DNA of 14,701 nt from Patescibacteria group bacterium (GTDB lineage: Bacteria > Patescibacteriota > Doudnabacteria > UBA920 > 2-01-FULL-50-11). Shown in pieces: positions 7,034 through 13,429 of this stretch (position 1 is the stretch's first letter; each line of letters starts with the position of its first letter). A program made the position numbers and the translations under genes. The DNA lies in assembly GCA_023485925.1 (NCBI GenBank), contig JAMDAJ010000047.1:1-14701 (forward strand). Reading direction: 5' to 3'. The notes beneath the pieces were generated by a model. It made no database searches, was not told the DNA's origin, and saw nothing but the letters and a program-made list of their open reading frames with translations.

Positions 7034-7062
7034 ATTCTAAACCACTGATGATAAATCGTCAA
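7034..7062 (-). promoter_or_regulatory. promoter of the SAM riboswitch transcript
   Basis: -35 TTGACG (7057-7062), 17-nt spacer, -10 TAGAAT (7034-7039). It lies just after the stop of the upstream membrane protein (7067). Transcription would start near 7027, about 38 nt before the aptamer. Confidence 0.75.
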
Positions 7063-7066
7063 GCTA

Positions 7067-7930
7067 TTAATGCCCAAGGAGGATTTTTGCAACTTCGGTA
7101 AAACCATAAATCGAAAGGCCCACGAACACCACGCTGCCGGCGAACGCTACCCAGGCATTGGTGACGGCTTTGATGGTCGCGATCGGTGAGAGGTACAAAA
7201 GGGCGTTTAGAATCATATGACCGAGCAGTACGCCAGTGGCGAATCCGAAAACATTAACGATGGAAAACAGTGGGACGTAACCAGCGAAATCGTCCAGGCC
7301 CAGAATGAACGGAATGGTGAAGGCGAAAAAAAATAACGGCCAAAATTTGAGCACGCCAGCTTGCTTGAACGAGGTGTGCGGCACGATTTTGCTCAAGAAC
7401 GGATCGATTTTATCGTTGAACTTCCCCAAAAACCTATCAAGCCACATACTCAAACGCCCGATCAGGGTTCCTTTACTGGTCCTTTCTTCTCCATGTTGCA
7501 GCCCGTCTTGGGCCAAACGCAACAAGACCAGGGCTGCTACAAAAACCATGGCGGCGAGCAAAAAATCGAGCCCTTTGAAATAATTCCACAGGGCCAAAAT
7601 TGCAAGGGTTCCCGCCGCATTACCCAAAGCGGTACCGATCTCCACGGCGATGCGGGATTTGTACCCCGGGTTGGCCCGCATAAGATTGCCGATGAAAATC
7701 GCGAAATCGACCGAAGTTTTAAGATAAATCGTCAACCCGAACAGCACATCAGGCCAGCGCAATTCCAAAACTATCGGCGCGTCGGGGGTAAAACGATTCA
7801 GTAAAATTATAGCAAGATATAATATACCGAACAACGCCACAAAAACGACCGCAGTGAGCGCCAGCGGTAAAACTTGCGAAAGGAAAAATGGTTCTTTGGG
7901 GGATTTTTTATCTGGAGGTGAAGGCGCCAT
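7067..7930 (-). CDS. multi-pass membrane protein, possibly LysE/CadD/TerC-like transporter
   Basis: A 287-residue membrane protein with about seven hydrophobic segments (near 19-44, 62-84, 96-117, 121-140, 196-212, 218-245, 257-280) and a charged cytoplasmic loop at about 140-195. It looks like an internal duplication: TSVDFAIFIGNLM (72-84) and LGLDDFAGYVPLF (210-222) each place an Asp at the head of a helix and are followed by a Gly-rich helix (EIGTALGNAAG; ATGVLLGH). That layout recalls two-repeat transporters of the LysE/CadD/TerC/UPF0016 superfamily, several of which export metals. This is a suggestion, not an identification. The ATG at 7930 is 5 nt after the trmH stop; AAAGG, which includes that stop, serves as a close SD. 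Probably the last gene of its operon. Confidence 0.75.
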   Translation of the reverse strand: MAPSPPDKKSPKEPFFLSQVLPLALTAVVFVALFGILYLAIILLNRFTPDAPIVLELRWPDVLFGLTIYLKTSVDFAIFIGNLMRANPGYKSRIAVEIGTALGNAAGTLAILALWNYFKGLDFLLAAMVFVAALVLLRLAQDGLQHGEERTSKGTLIGRLSMWLDRFLGKFNDKIDPFLSKIVPHTSFKQAGVLKFWPLFFFAFTIPFILGLDDFAGYVPLFSIVNVFGFATGVLLGHMILNALLYLSPIATIKAVTNAWVAFAGSVVFVGLSIYGFTEVAKILLGH

Positions 7931-7935
7931 AACCT

Positions 7936-8514
7936 TTATCGCAAAATTTTAAATAAATGTTTCTGCTGAAAGGGAGTTAACCCAAATTCTTTGCCGGAGA
8001 CACGTCGCTGACGACTGACTTCAAAAATACAGATTGCAGCGGTAACGGAAATATTCAGGCTCTGGACCATCCCCCGCATTGGTATCACGAGCTTCTCGTC
8101 GGAGGCACGCAAGGCCGTTTCCGAAAGCCCCCGGTGTTCATTGCCAAAAAACAAAGCGACCTTGCCATAAAACCGGTGTGTGAATATCGAGCTTGCATTA
8201 TCGCTGATGGCGGTGCCGTAAATTTTGTAGCCCGATTTTTTGAGCGCGGATATGCATTTTTCGGTCGAGCGAAAAACTTTCAGCTCCAGCCACTTGTTAG
8301 CCGAAGCCGAACTCGATCTCCCCACCCGGCGCGGATTATAGGGCTTTTCCTGTTCGAAGACAAAATAAACTTGCGGTACGCCGAAGGCCTCGGCGGTACG
8401 CAAAACTGCAGCGGCGTTGTGCGGATCGTGGATATCTTCCAAGACCACAATAAAATCCCGCTGACGGGATGAAATAACCTGCTTGATTTTTTTTATGCGC
8501 CGAGCATTGGCCAT
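7936..8514 (-). CDS. trmH: TrmH-family (SPOUT) RNA 2'-O-methyltransferase
   Basis: A 192-residue SAM-dependent RNA ribose methylase; TrmH itself makes Gm18 in tRNA. The three SpoU motifs are present: motif 1 around NAAAVLRTAEAFGV (33-46) with Asn33 and Arg39, motif 2 FGNEHRGLS (123-131), and motif 3 IPMRGMVQSLNISVTAA (144-160), which forms the trefoil-knot SAM site. The short length without an N-terminal substrate domain and the MVQSLN wording fit TrmH better than the larger 23S rRNA enzymes, though the exact target is not provable here. The ATG at 8514 has no good SD and lies 22 nt after the stop of the upstream small membrane protein. Confidence 0.88.
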   Translation of the reverse strand: MANARRIKKIKQVISSRQRDFIVVLEDIHDPHNAAAVLRTAEAFGVPQVYFVFEQEKPYNPRRVGRSSSASANKWLELKVFRSTEKCISALKKSGYKIYGTAISDNASSIFTHRFYGKVALFFGNEHRGLSETALRASDEKLVIPMRGMVQSLNISVTAAICIFEVSRQRRVSGKEFGLTPFQQKHLFKILR

Positions 8515-8536
8515 AACCGAGAAGCCAAAAGAGTCC

Positions 8537-8812
8537 TCACTTGCGGCGTCGAGATGACTTATGTCCGGAAAAGCCGGAGAAAAAATCCAGAAAATTCTTG
8601 AACTTCACGCCTTCTTTTTTGGTCTTGGTCCGCAATTCGTTGATATCTTCGGAGATGAGTTCGGTTTCTTCTTTCACTTTTCCCGTCACGGATTTGGCGT
8701 CGCGCAAGATCCGAACCAGATAAACCAACGCGATGACCAAAAGCGCCGTGACCAAAACCACCGCGATGGAAGTGATGAAGAAAAAAATGTCGGCGTGAAT
8801 GAAGCTGTCCAT
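8537..8812 (-). CDS. small single-pass membrane protein
   Basis: A 91-residue protein of unknown function. One TM helix (about 10-34) is followed by a charged, probably coiled-coil helix (about 36-66, e.g. KVKEETELISEDINELRTK) and a basic tail ending SSRRRK. The layout resembles DUF948-like envelope proteins, but I would not assign it. It is the first gene of a probable operon with trmH and the 287-residue membrane protein. An extended -10 promoter (8823-8831) lies 10 nt upstream of the ATG, so the leader would be only a few nucleotides. Confidence 0.72.
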   Translation of the reverse strand: MDSFIHADIFFFITSIAVVLVTALLVIALVYLVRILRDAKSVTGKVKEETELISEDINELRTKTKKEGVKFKNFLDFFSGFSGHKSSRRRK

Positions 8813-8822
8813 AGTGATCTGA

Positions 8823-8831
8823 ATTATATCA
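8823..8831 (-). promoter_or_regulatory. extended -10 promoter of the small membrane protein/trmH operon
   Basis: TGATATAAT on the minus strand (TATAAT at 8823-8828). It shares the 13-mer TATGATATAATTC with the promoter at 13170. No good -35 is present. Confidence 0.65.
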
Positions 8832-8853
8832 TAGAAATCGACAAACTAAAAAC

Positions 8854-10503
8854 CTACGCCAGCGCTTTGATGAATTTTCCCAAATTTTTTAGCGTCGGGT
8901 CGGAAGCGACGAGCTTGCCTAAATAATGTCCGGAGGAAATGTGGGGTACCAGCACATAACTGGCACCGTGGGCGTAGAGAATGCCGGCGTCTTTTTCGCT
9001 GTCAGCACGCAGGATGAGCTTGGGCCGGCGGCGCTGTTCTGCGAGCACAGAAAGCAAGGCGAGATTGTCTTGCAGGTCGGGACTGGTGGAAATGACCAGT
9101 CGGGCGTTTGCCAAATTAGCCAGTTCTAAAACCTCCGAATCGATGATGTCGCCGAAGATATGGTCATAGCCCAAGTCCCGCAGGGACTCCACCATCTCCG
9201 GATCGAAATCGATGATTAAAACATCCTTTTTCGGCAAGGATTTTACGATGGCCCGGCCGGTCCGGTGATAGCCAATGACCACGATGGGTTTGTTATAGCG
9301 GGTTTTGGGGAGATGGTTCTCCGACAGATGCTTGCGCTCAAAGAGCGACAACGCCCCGCAAACTCGCCGGTAGATGGCATCACCGTGCATAACCAGATAA
9401 CTCGAAACCAGAATGGAGATGACCCCGACCGACGTGATGATAGAAACGGTCGACTCCCCGATATGGCCGAGCTTTAACCCCAGGGCCGCCAAAACCAAAC
9501 TGAATTCCGAAATCTGAGCGATGGTAATTCCGGTCAAAAAACTTGTGCGTTTGCGGTAGCCCAAAAAACCCATGATTACAAGCACGATCAAGGGGTTTCC
9601 GATCAGCACGAACAGCGAAAGTACCACGACTGGCAACCAGGCTTGGATGGGATTGAAGACCGCAATCGACGCACCCAAAATGGCGAAAAATATCAGCATA
9701 AAAAAATCCCGCAGCGGACGGATGTTGGCGGCGATCTGAAAATGTTCCGAAGAATTGGCTAACGCCAGCCCCGCCAAAAATCCGGCGATCTCAATGGAAA
9801 AGCCGATGCGGCTTACTATTGCGGCGAGCAAAAACATCCAGGCCAAACTTGTGGTGAACAGCAGTTCGTGCGACTGCGCCACCCGGTCAAAAAGCGGAGG
9901 AAAAATTTTTCGCCCTAAAACGAACATTAACGCGAACAGTCCCACGGCTTTAGTAAGCGTCCAAATTACGGGCAAGACCGAAAGCTCGCCGCCTTGGCGA
10001 AGACCCGAAAGCACCACCAAAATCAGCACCGCCACGATATCCTGGGTGAGGAGAATGCCTAAACTCATCTTGCCATAAAGACTGCCTAAATCGCGCTTAT
10101 CCGAAAGCAGCTTGATGACGATGATAGTGCTGGAAAAAGTCAGGGCGATGGAAACGTACGCTGCCGCAAGCGGCGCGAAGCCCAAAAGCCAGCAGACGCC
10201 GTAGCCCAGAAGAAAAGTAAAAACGATCTGTCCCAAACCCACGATAAGCGCCGATTTCCCCACCAGTCGCAACTGGGTGTAGTTGATCTCAAGCCCGACC
10301 AAGAATAACAGGAACATGATGCCCAGGTCGGAGAACACCTGGAAGGTGTCAAAATTCAAAAGCCGCGACGATTCGAATACCCCCAAAACCGCGCCGGCAG
10401 CGAGATACCCCAAGATCGTGGGCTGTTTTAAGACGCGAGCTAAATAGCCCAAAACGGCAGCCAGACAAACAATGATAGCAAGTTCCAAAAATCCGGAGGC
10501 CAT
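8854..10503 (-). CDS. Kef/CPA2-type monovalent cation:proton antiporter with TrkA-N domain
   Basis: A 549-residue inner-membrane protein. Residues about 5-375 form the CPA2 Na+/H+-exchanger domain of roughly 12 TM helices, with LTFSSTIIVIKLL (121-133), the family's LLTQD (151-155) and the GFLAGLALA helix (241-249). Residues about 405-520 form a Rossmann TrkA-N (RCK) domain: VVIGYHRTG (408-416), then the acidic IDFD (431-434), and GD (451-452) further on. It probably exchanges K+ or Na+ for H+ under nucleotide control. The middle Gly of the dinucleotide motif is His, as GYHRTG. There is no RCK-C domain after TrkA-N, and the protein ends soon after. The ATG at 10503 has no SD; an extended -10 promoter lies about 45 nt upstream. 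Confidence 0.9.
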   Translation of the reverse strand: MASGFLELAIIVCLAAVLGYLARVLKQPTILGYLAAGAVLGVFESSRLLNFDTFQVFSDLGIMFLLFLVGLEINYTQLRLVGKSALIVGLGQIVFTFLLGYGVCWLLGFAPLAAAYVSIALTFSSTIIVIKLLSDKRDLGSLYGKMSLGILLTQDIVAVLILVVLSGLRQGGELSVLPVIWTLTKAVGLFALMFVLGRKIFPPLFDRVAQSHELLFTTSLAWMFLLAAIVSRIGFSIEIAGFLAGLALANSSEHFQIAANIRPLRDFFMLIFFAILGASIAVFNPIQAWLPVVVLSLFVLIGNPLIVLVIMGFLGYRKRTSFLTGITIAQISEFSLVLAALGLKLGHIGESTVSIITSVGVISILVSSYLVMHGDAIYRRVCGALSLFERKHLSENHLPKTRYNKPIVVIGYHRTGRAIVKSLPKKDVLIIDFDPEMVESLRDLGYDHIFGDIIDSEVLELANLANARLVISTSPDLQDNLALLSVLAEQRRRPKLILRADSEKDAGILYAHGASYVLVPHISSGHYLGKLVASDPTLKNLGKFIKALA

Positions 10504-10548
10504 TTATTTTGTTTCGATTTTAGTTTCAAAAAGACGAAATCCGATTTG

Positions 10549-10557
10549 ATTATACCA
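10549..10557 (-). promoter_or_regulatory. extended -10 promoter of the antiporter gene
   Basis: TGGTATAAT on the minus strand (TATAAT 10549-10554) in the 64-nt gap after the DUF2207 stop. Predicted start near 10542 gives a leader of about 39 nt, A/T-rich and without an SD. A second TAAAAT lies nearer the ATG. Confidence 0.65.
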
Positions 10558-10567
10558 TAAAACCCAC

Positions 10568-12325
10568 TTACCAGCTTCCGCCGCCCCCGCCGCCGAAACC
10601 GCCGCCGGAAAACCCGCCGCTAAATCCGCTGCTGCCGCCCGCGGCGCTGCGCGGCGCCGACGAAAGGTTAGTGTTAGCGGTCGCGGAAAAATGGTTGAGC
10701 GCCGACACGAACATCACGCTATTGAACATCCCGCCCGAACCGTCCTCGTACCAACGTGGCGACTGGTTGAAAATCCCCTCGAACTGCGCAGCCCACTCTT
10801 TTTCGACCGATAAAGCAACGGCGTAAGGCAACAGCTTTTCGAACCGCTCCGGCGTTTTAGCCGGCGCGTTGTGAAATTTGAGCCGGTCCGCCTCCGCGAT
10901 TTTAAGATATTCTCTAAGCCCTAAAATACGACGTTTAACCTCCGCGCCTTTCATGGTCTTAGCCGGCATAAAAATCCCGAACGCGATGATTATCACGGCG
11001 CTGGCGACTAGAGCCAAAACGGTATAACCGCCAAAAAGTCCGCCCAGCCAGACGCCGAGGAACGCGACAACAACGCCGCCTCCGACGTACGCGCCCAAAA
11101 CTTTCTGCGGCGAACGCAAATAGAACCCGTGAAGCACTAAAGATTCGTACAGCCGTTTCTTCAGCTCCTGCTGGTCTTTGTAAAACTTGTCCTTCAACCG
11201 GAATAGACTGACAGCTCGCTCCACCGGCAAAAGATTGACTGCAGCGGCCGGCTCGGCAAGTGCCTCATCGTACGAGAACAATCTTTTCATCAACTCTTTT
11301 TCAAAGTCAGACAGGGCCGCGTCTTCCGTTTTCAATCTTACCAGCTGCCAATCATCCGATTTGAAGACCAGACCGTCGCGTTTGGTCTTACGGATCTTAA
11401 TATCCCCCTTCACAGCGAGCTCAATGATGGCGGCGGTAATATCCTTGTTATCAGCTCGACTGTCATAAATCGCCCCAACTTCCGCAGCGGACAATCCCTC
11501 TGGAGCTTCATATTCAGCCACCACGGGACCGGAAATTTTCGGATCGCGACCGCGGCTATACCACAGATAAAACATCACACCGAACACGACTAACGGCAAA
11601 AACAAAATCCAATTATCAACCAAAGTGTTCAAAAATTCCCGCCACCATACCGGCTTTACAACCCAAGCGACGGGAAAGCCCACCACCACGGTCAGACCCT
11701 GTGATGCCGCAAGCTCCGACTGCTCAAAAACTACGCCGTTTTGGCTTTGACTGAAACTCGCCTTTTGGCAGGTCAGCTGGCTGGATAAATTCCCGAAATA
11801 ACATTCCACGGTCAAATCGGATTCGGCGGCGTTGCGTGGCAGAACGACCAGGGCCTCGGCATTTCTGACGGGCACCAGCCACTCGTTGCCGGTCGCGTTC
11901 CAATAAAGTTCGTCATGGTCGGAAAAATAATTCAGGGCGCGGTCCACGGTATAGGCGATGACATAAGTTTTGACGCCGGTTACCAGAACATTCGGGTCGC
12001 CGATTTTGATGCGCTCGTAAATTCCTTCGGAGCTTTCCGAAAACGGCACTGCCGAACCGTTTTCGTCATTCACGCTTACCGCCGATATGCGCAGGGCGTA
12101 TCTGCCGCCACGCGCGTCATAACTGACCGGAATGTCGCGGTAGATGCCGTGGCGGGACGCACCTTCATAATCATAGATGATAGTTTCCGTTATTTTCAGA
12201 CTGGAATCGCGGTTGATTTGGATTCGCGTGTTAAAATCCGAAATGCTTTCGGCGCGAACCGCTTGCGGTAAAATCAAAAACACGGACGCGACCAGACTGA
12301 CAATGAATAGCGATCTCTGATTCAT
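10568..12325 (-). CDS. DUF2207 membrane protein
   Basis: A 585-residue protein of the DUF2207 family (YciQ-like); its molecular function is not established. A signal peptide (1-25, likely cleaved after AVRA) leads into an extracytoplasmic DUF2207 domain (about 26-225), starting with SISDFNTRIQINRD and containing the typical RHGIYRDIP. It holds two Cys (175 and 186) that may form a disulfide. A TM helix (about 236-256) ends in YSRGRDPK, followed by a cytoplasmic region beginning EYEAPEGLSAAEVG (271-284), two more TM helices (about 411-454), a further cytoplasmic part, and a Gly/Ser-rich C-terminus ending GGGSW, as is common in this family. The ATG at 12325 has no SD; TAAAAT lies exactly 6 nt upstream, and a 40-bp palindrome begins 15 nt upstream. 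Confidence 0.92.
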   Translation of the reverse strand: MNQRSLFIVSLVASVFLILPQAVRAESISDFNTRIQINRDSSLKITETIIYDYEGASRHGIYRDIPVSYDARGGRYALRISAVSVNDENGSAVPFSESSEGIYERIKIGDPNVLVTGVKTYVIAYTVDRALNYFSDHDELYWNATGNEWLVPVRNAEALVVLPRNAAESDLTVECYFGNLSSQLTCQKASFSQSQNGVVFEQSELAASQGLTVVVGFPVAWVVKPVWWREFLNTLVDNWILFLPLVVFGVMFYLWYSRGRDPKISGPVVAEYEAPEGLSAAEVGAIYDSRADNKDITAAIIELAVKGDIKIRKTKRDGLVFKSDDWQLVRLKTEDAALSDFEKELMKRLFSYDEALAEPAAAVNLLPVERAVSLFRLKDKFYKDQQELKKRLYESLVLHGFYLRSPQKVLGAYVGGGVVVAFLGVWLGGLFGGYTVLALVASAVIIIAFGIFMPAKTMKGAEVKRRILGLREYLKIAEADRLKFHNAPAKTPERFEKLLPYAVALSVEKEWAAQFEGIFNQSPRWYEDGSGGMFNSVMFVSALNHFSATANTNLSSAPRSAAGGSSGFSGGFSGGGFGGGGGGSW

Positions 12326-12331
12326 AGAATA

Positions 12332-12337
12332 ATTTTA
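12332..12337 (-). promoter_or_regulatory. -10-like element of the DUF2207 gene
   Basis: TAAAAT with 6 nt (TATTCT) before the ATG, the same geometry as tgt. The adjacent palindrome occupies the -35 region, and no -35 consensus is visible. Predicts a leaderless mRNA. Confidence 0.45.
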
Positions 12338-12340
12338 GTC

Positions 12341-12380
12341 ACTCTACATAATTTATGCGGCCGCATAAATTATGTAGAGT
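12341..12380. repeat. 40-bp perfect palindrome upstream of the DUF2207 gene
   Basis: Half-site ACTCTACATAATTTATGCGG (12341-12360) is followed directly by its exact reverse complement (12361-12380). The core is GCGGCCGC and the arms are AT-rich. Three further pairs (AGT/ACT) match outside if one base is bulged. No T tract follows on the minus strand. Confidence 0.95.
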
Positions 12381-12419
12381 ACTTTTATGTGAAATTTGAT
12401 AACCCTCTGCGATATCGGC

Positions 12420-12483
12420 GAGGAAAAGGTGAGATTACGGATTAACTGCGGCCACCAATGTTCCCAACCTTACCTCATTCCTC
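12420..12483. repeat. imperfect long inverted repeat between hydrolase and DUF2207 genes
   Basis: GAGGAAAAGGTGAGATT (12420-12436) faces AACCTTACCTCATTCCTC (12466-12483), with most positions pairing if G-U pairs are allowed. The 29-nt loop region contains GCGGCC. It overlaps the dispersed hairpin repeat. I see no known RNA family in it. Confidence 0.45.
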
Positions 12484-12507
12484 TCCCAAACGGGGAGGGG
12501 TAAAAAA
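12460..12507. repeat. dispersed hairpin repeat, copy 2
   Basis: The plus strand begins GTTCCC, contains CCTCTCCC-AAAC-GGGGAGGGG (12480-12500) and ends in a T then six A. It is similar to copy 1 at 6759-6804 in the same orientation. The hairpin is not followed by T on either strand, so it is not a terminator. It abuts the hydrolase stop codon. Confidence 0.6.
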
Positions 12508-13146
12508 TTATAACTCTAGACTTTCACCCTCCGTCAAGCTTTCAAATCGGATCCCTTTTTCGCCCAGAAATTTCTGCGGCATGGAGTGCGTAACTCCGCC
12601 TGTCTTTAAACTCCCGTCATGCACCGGAAAAGCAACTTTTGGCCCTATGGTCAAAGCGTAATCTAAGGCCTCCGAAATCTTCAACCACGGCCCGGCTACC
12701 GGCAGCGCTAAAATCTCCGAACTTTTTGGCGGAAGAGTGAAAGCGTCGCCCGGGTACCATAAACGATTATCAAAAAGATACCCGGTATTTTCCACCGGTA
12801 TAATGTCTTTATAAATTTCCGCGTGCTTTTCGCCATGCGCTTCCACGGCGATCCCGGCGAAATTCGCACTCTGACCGTGGCCTAGAATTTCCGCTGGAAC
12901 GGATGCGGCTTTTAAAAGTTTCTCAACGGCGGAAACGGTGAAAATTTTCACCTGCGGGGAACGGCGCAAAATCGCCTTGACCGAATCCATATGCAGGTGA
13001 TCAGGGTGTTCGTGCGTGATAAAAATCGCGTCCAAGCCGACTAGACCGCTTTGTGCCTCCAAGGTAAATATTCCCGGGTCAGTAAGCAAGCGCTTCCCGC
13101 CGATTTCCAAAAGCAAGGCGCAATGGCCGAGTTTTGTGATTTTCAT
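12508..13146 (-). CDS. metallo-beta-lactamase-fold hydrolase (UPF0173-like)
   Basis: A 212-residue protein of the MBL-fold metal-dependent hydrolases, close in layout to UPF0173/YtkL-type proteins. The metal-binding signature is THEHPDHLH (44-52), giving His45, His47, Asp49 and His50. Further ligands are likely the His of the AHGEKH segment (about 108-113), Asp in YPGDAF, and the C-terminal His in FPVHDG. The N-terminal TKLGHCALLLE and LLTDPG are typical of the family. It is cytoplasmic, with unknown substrate. The ATG at 13146 has AAAGGA 10 nt upstream and an extended -10 promoter at 13170-13178, directly after the terminator of the preceding RNA, so it is probably an independent unit. Confidence 0.88.
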   Translation of the reverse strand: MKITKLGHCALLLEIGGKRLLTDPGIFTLEAQSGLVGLDAIFITHEHPDHLHMDSVKAILRRSPQVKIFTVSAVEKLLKAASVPAEILGHGQSANFAGIAVEAHGEKHAEIYKDIIPVENTGYLFDNRLWYPGDAFTLPPKSSEILALPVAGPWLKISEALDYALTIGPKVAFPVHDGSLKTGGVTHSMPQKFLGEKGIRFESLTEGESLEL

Positions 13147-13169
13147 TTGTCGGTTATCCTTTCGCCCGA

Positions 13170-13178
13170 ATTATATCA
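13170..13178 (-). promoter_or_regulatory. extended -10 promoter of the hydrolase gene
   Basis: TGATATAAT (TATAAT 13170-13175) starts right after the T run of the upstream terminator. Predicted start is near 13163, giving a 17-nt leader. Confidence 0.7.
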
Positions 13179-13179
13179 T

Positions 13180-13208
13180 AAAAAAAGAGCCGGGGGTGGC
13201 CCTGGCTC
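13180..13208 (-). terminator. intrinsic terminator of the structured small transcript
   Basis: On the minus strand GAGCC...GGCTC encloses GGG/CCC and is followed by seven T. A strong, textbook-shaped terminator, although no long gene precedes it. Confidence 0.9.
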
Positions 13209-13284
13209 AGAGCGGGGGTTCGCCAGAGGCGAACTCCTTTCCGGCAATGGGTTAAGCCGGACATCCGCCCCAATGGCGGAGAGA

Positions 13285-13332
13285 TCACCTGTGACCACCC
13301 CCTTTCTTGAGGGAGTCGTTCGGCTTGTTCAT
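13285..13332 (-). CDS. 15-codon ORF with strong SD
   Basis: The peptide is MNKPNDSLKKGGGHR. GGGAGGT (13338-13344) lies 5 nt upstream of the ATG, an excellent SD in a window where most genes have none. The peptide is basic and hydrophilic, with no run of one amino acid that would mark a classical attenuation leader. Its coding sequence overlaps the first hairpin of the structured transcript, so ribosome movement could remodel that RNA (inference). The ORF could also be fortuitous. Confidence 0.4.
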   Translation of the reverse strand: MNKPNDSLKKGGGHR

Positions 13333-13374
13333 AGCGCACCTCCCGTTGTGGAATAGCGACTGTTTCCGGCCGCG

Positions 13375-13403
13375 GGTATAGCGGTCTGCTCCTCAGCAGA
13401 CAA
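13375..13403 (-). promoter_or_regulatory. possible promoter of the structured small transcript
   Basis: -35 TTGTCT (13398-13403), 17-nt spacer, -10 TATACC (13375-13380). The spacer itself is a perfect-stem hairpin region, GTCTGCT/AGCAGAC (13383-13401 including the loop). Each hexamer matches consensus at 4 of 6 positions. Confidence 0.4.
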
Positions 13404-13422
13404 AAAACCGCCAGACCGGCGG
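13402..13422 (-). terminator. intrinsic terminator after the 68-residue CxxC protein
   Basis: On the minus strand CCGCC-GGTCT-GGCGG followed by T6, 7 nt after the stop codon at 13430-13432. Confidence 0.9.
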
Positions 13423-13429
13423 CTGAAAA

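Larger units (their letters stand above)
13180..13368 (-). ncRNA. candidate structured small RNA of unknown family
   Basis: Bounded upstream by a terminator (13402-13422) and a possible promoter (TTGTCT-17 nt-TATACC), and downstream by a strong terminator. The minus strand between them folds locally into consecutive hairpins: CTCCCT/AGGGGG (about 13299-13316), TCCGCC/GGCGGA (13264-13280), CCGGC/GCCGG (13241-13260), GTTCGCC-TCT-GGCGAAC (13217-13233), then the terminator. It also carries a 15-codon ORF with a strong SD. I do not recognise 6S, tmRNA, RNase P or SRP RNA in it. It could be a small RNA, a dual-function RNA or the leader of a lost gene. Confidence 0.5.

Noticed and set aside
7361..7804. 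147-residue plus-strand open frame
   Set aside because: Lies entirely antisense to the well-formed 287-residue membrane protein and shows no motif or SD.
8561..8926. 121-residue plus-strand open frame
   Set aside because: Antisense to the small membrane protein and the antiporter end, with low-complexity composition typical of a mirror frame.
12480..12500. CCTCTCCC/GGGGAGGGG hairpin as hydrolase terminator
   Set aside because: On the minus strand the T run precedes the hairpin instead of following it, and no T tract follows on the plus strand.
13154..13339. 61-residue reading frame on the minus strand across the structured RNA
   Set aside because: It runs through the stable hairpins and the T7 terminator, starts at a GTG inside a better SD, and has no protein-like character.
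13180..13368. tmRNA, SRP RNA, 6S RNA or RNase P RNA
   Set aside because: None of their conserved blocks (tag ORF ending AA, GGAAG-type SRP loop, RNase P GAGGAAAGTC) is present.
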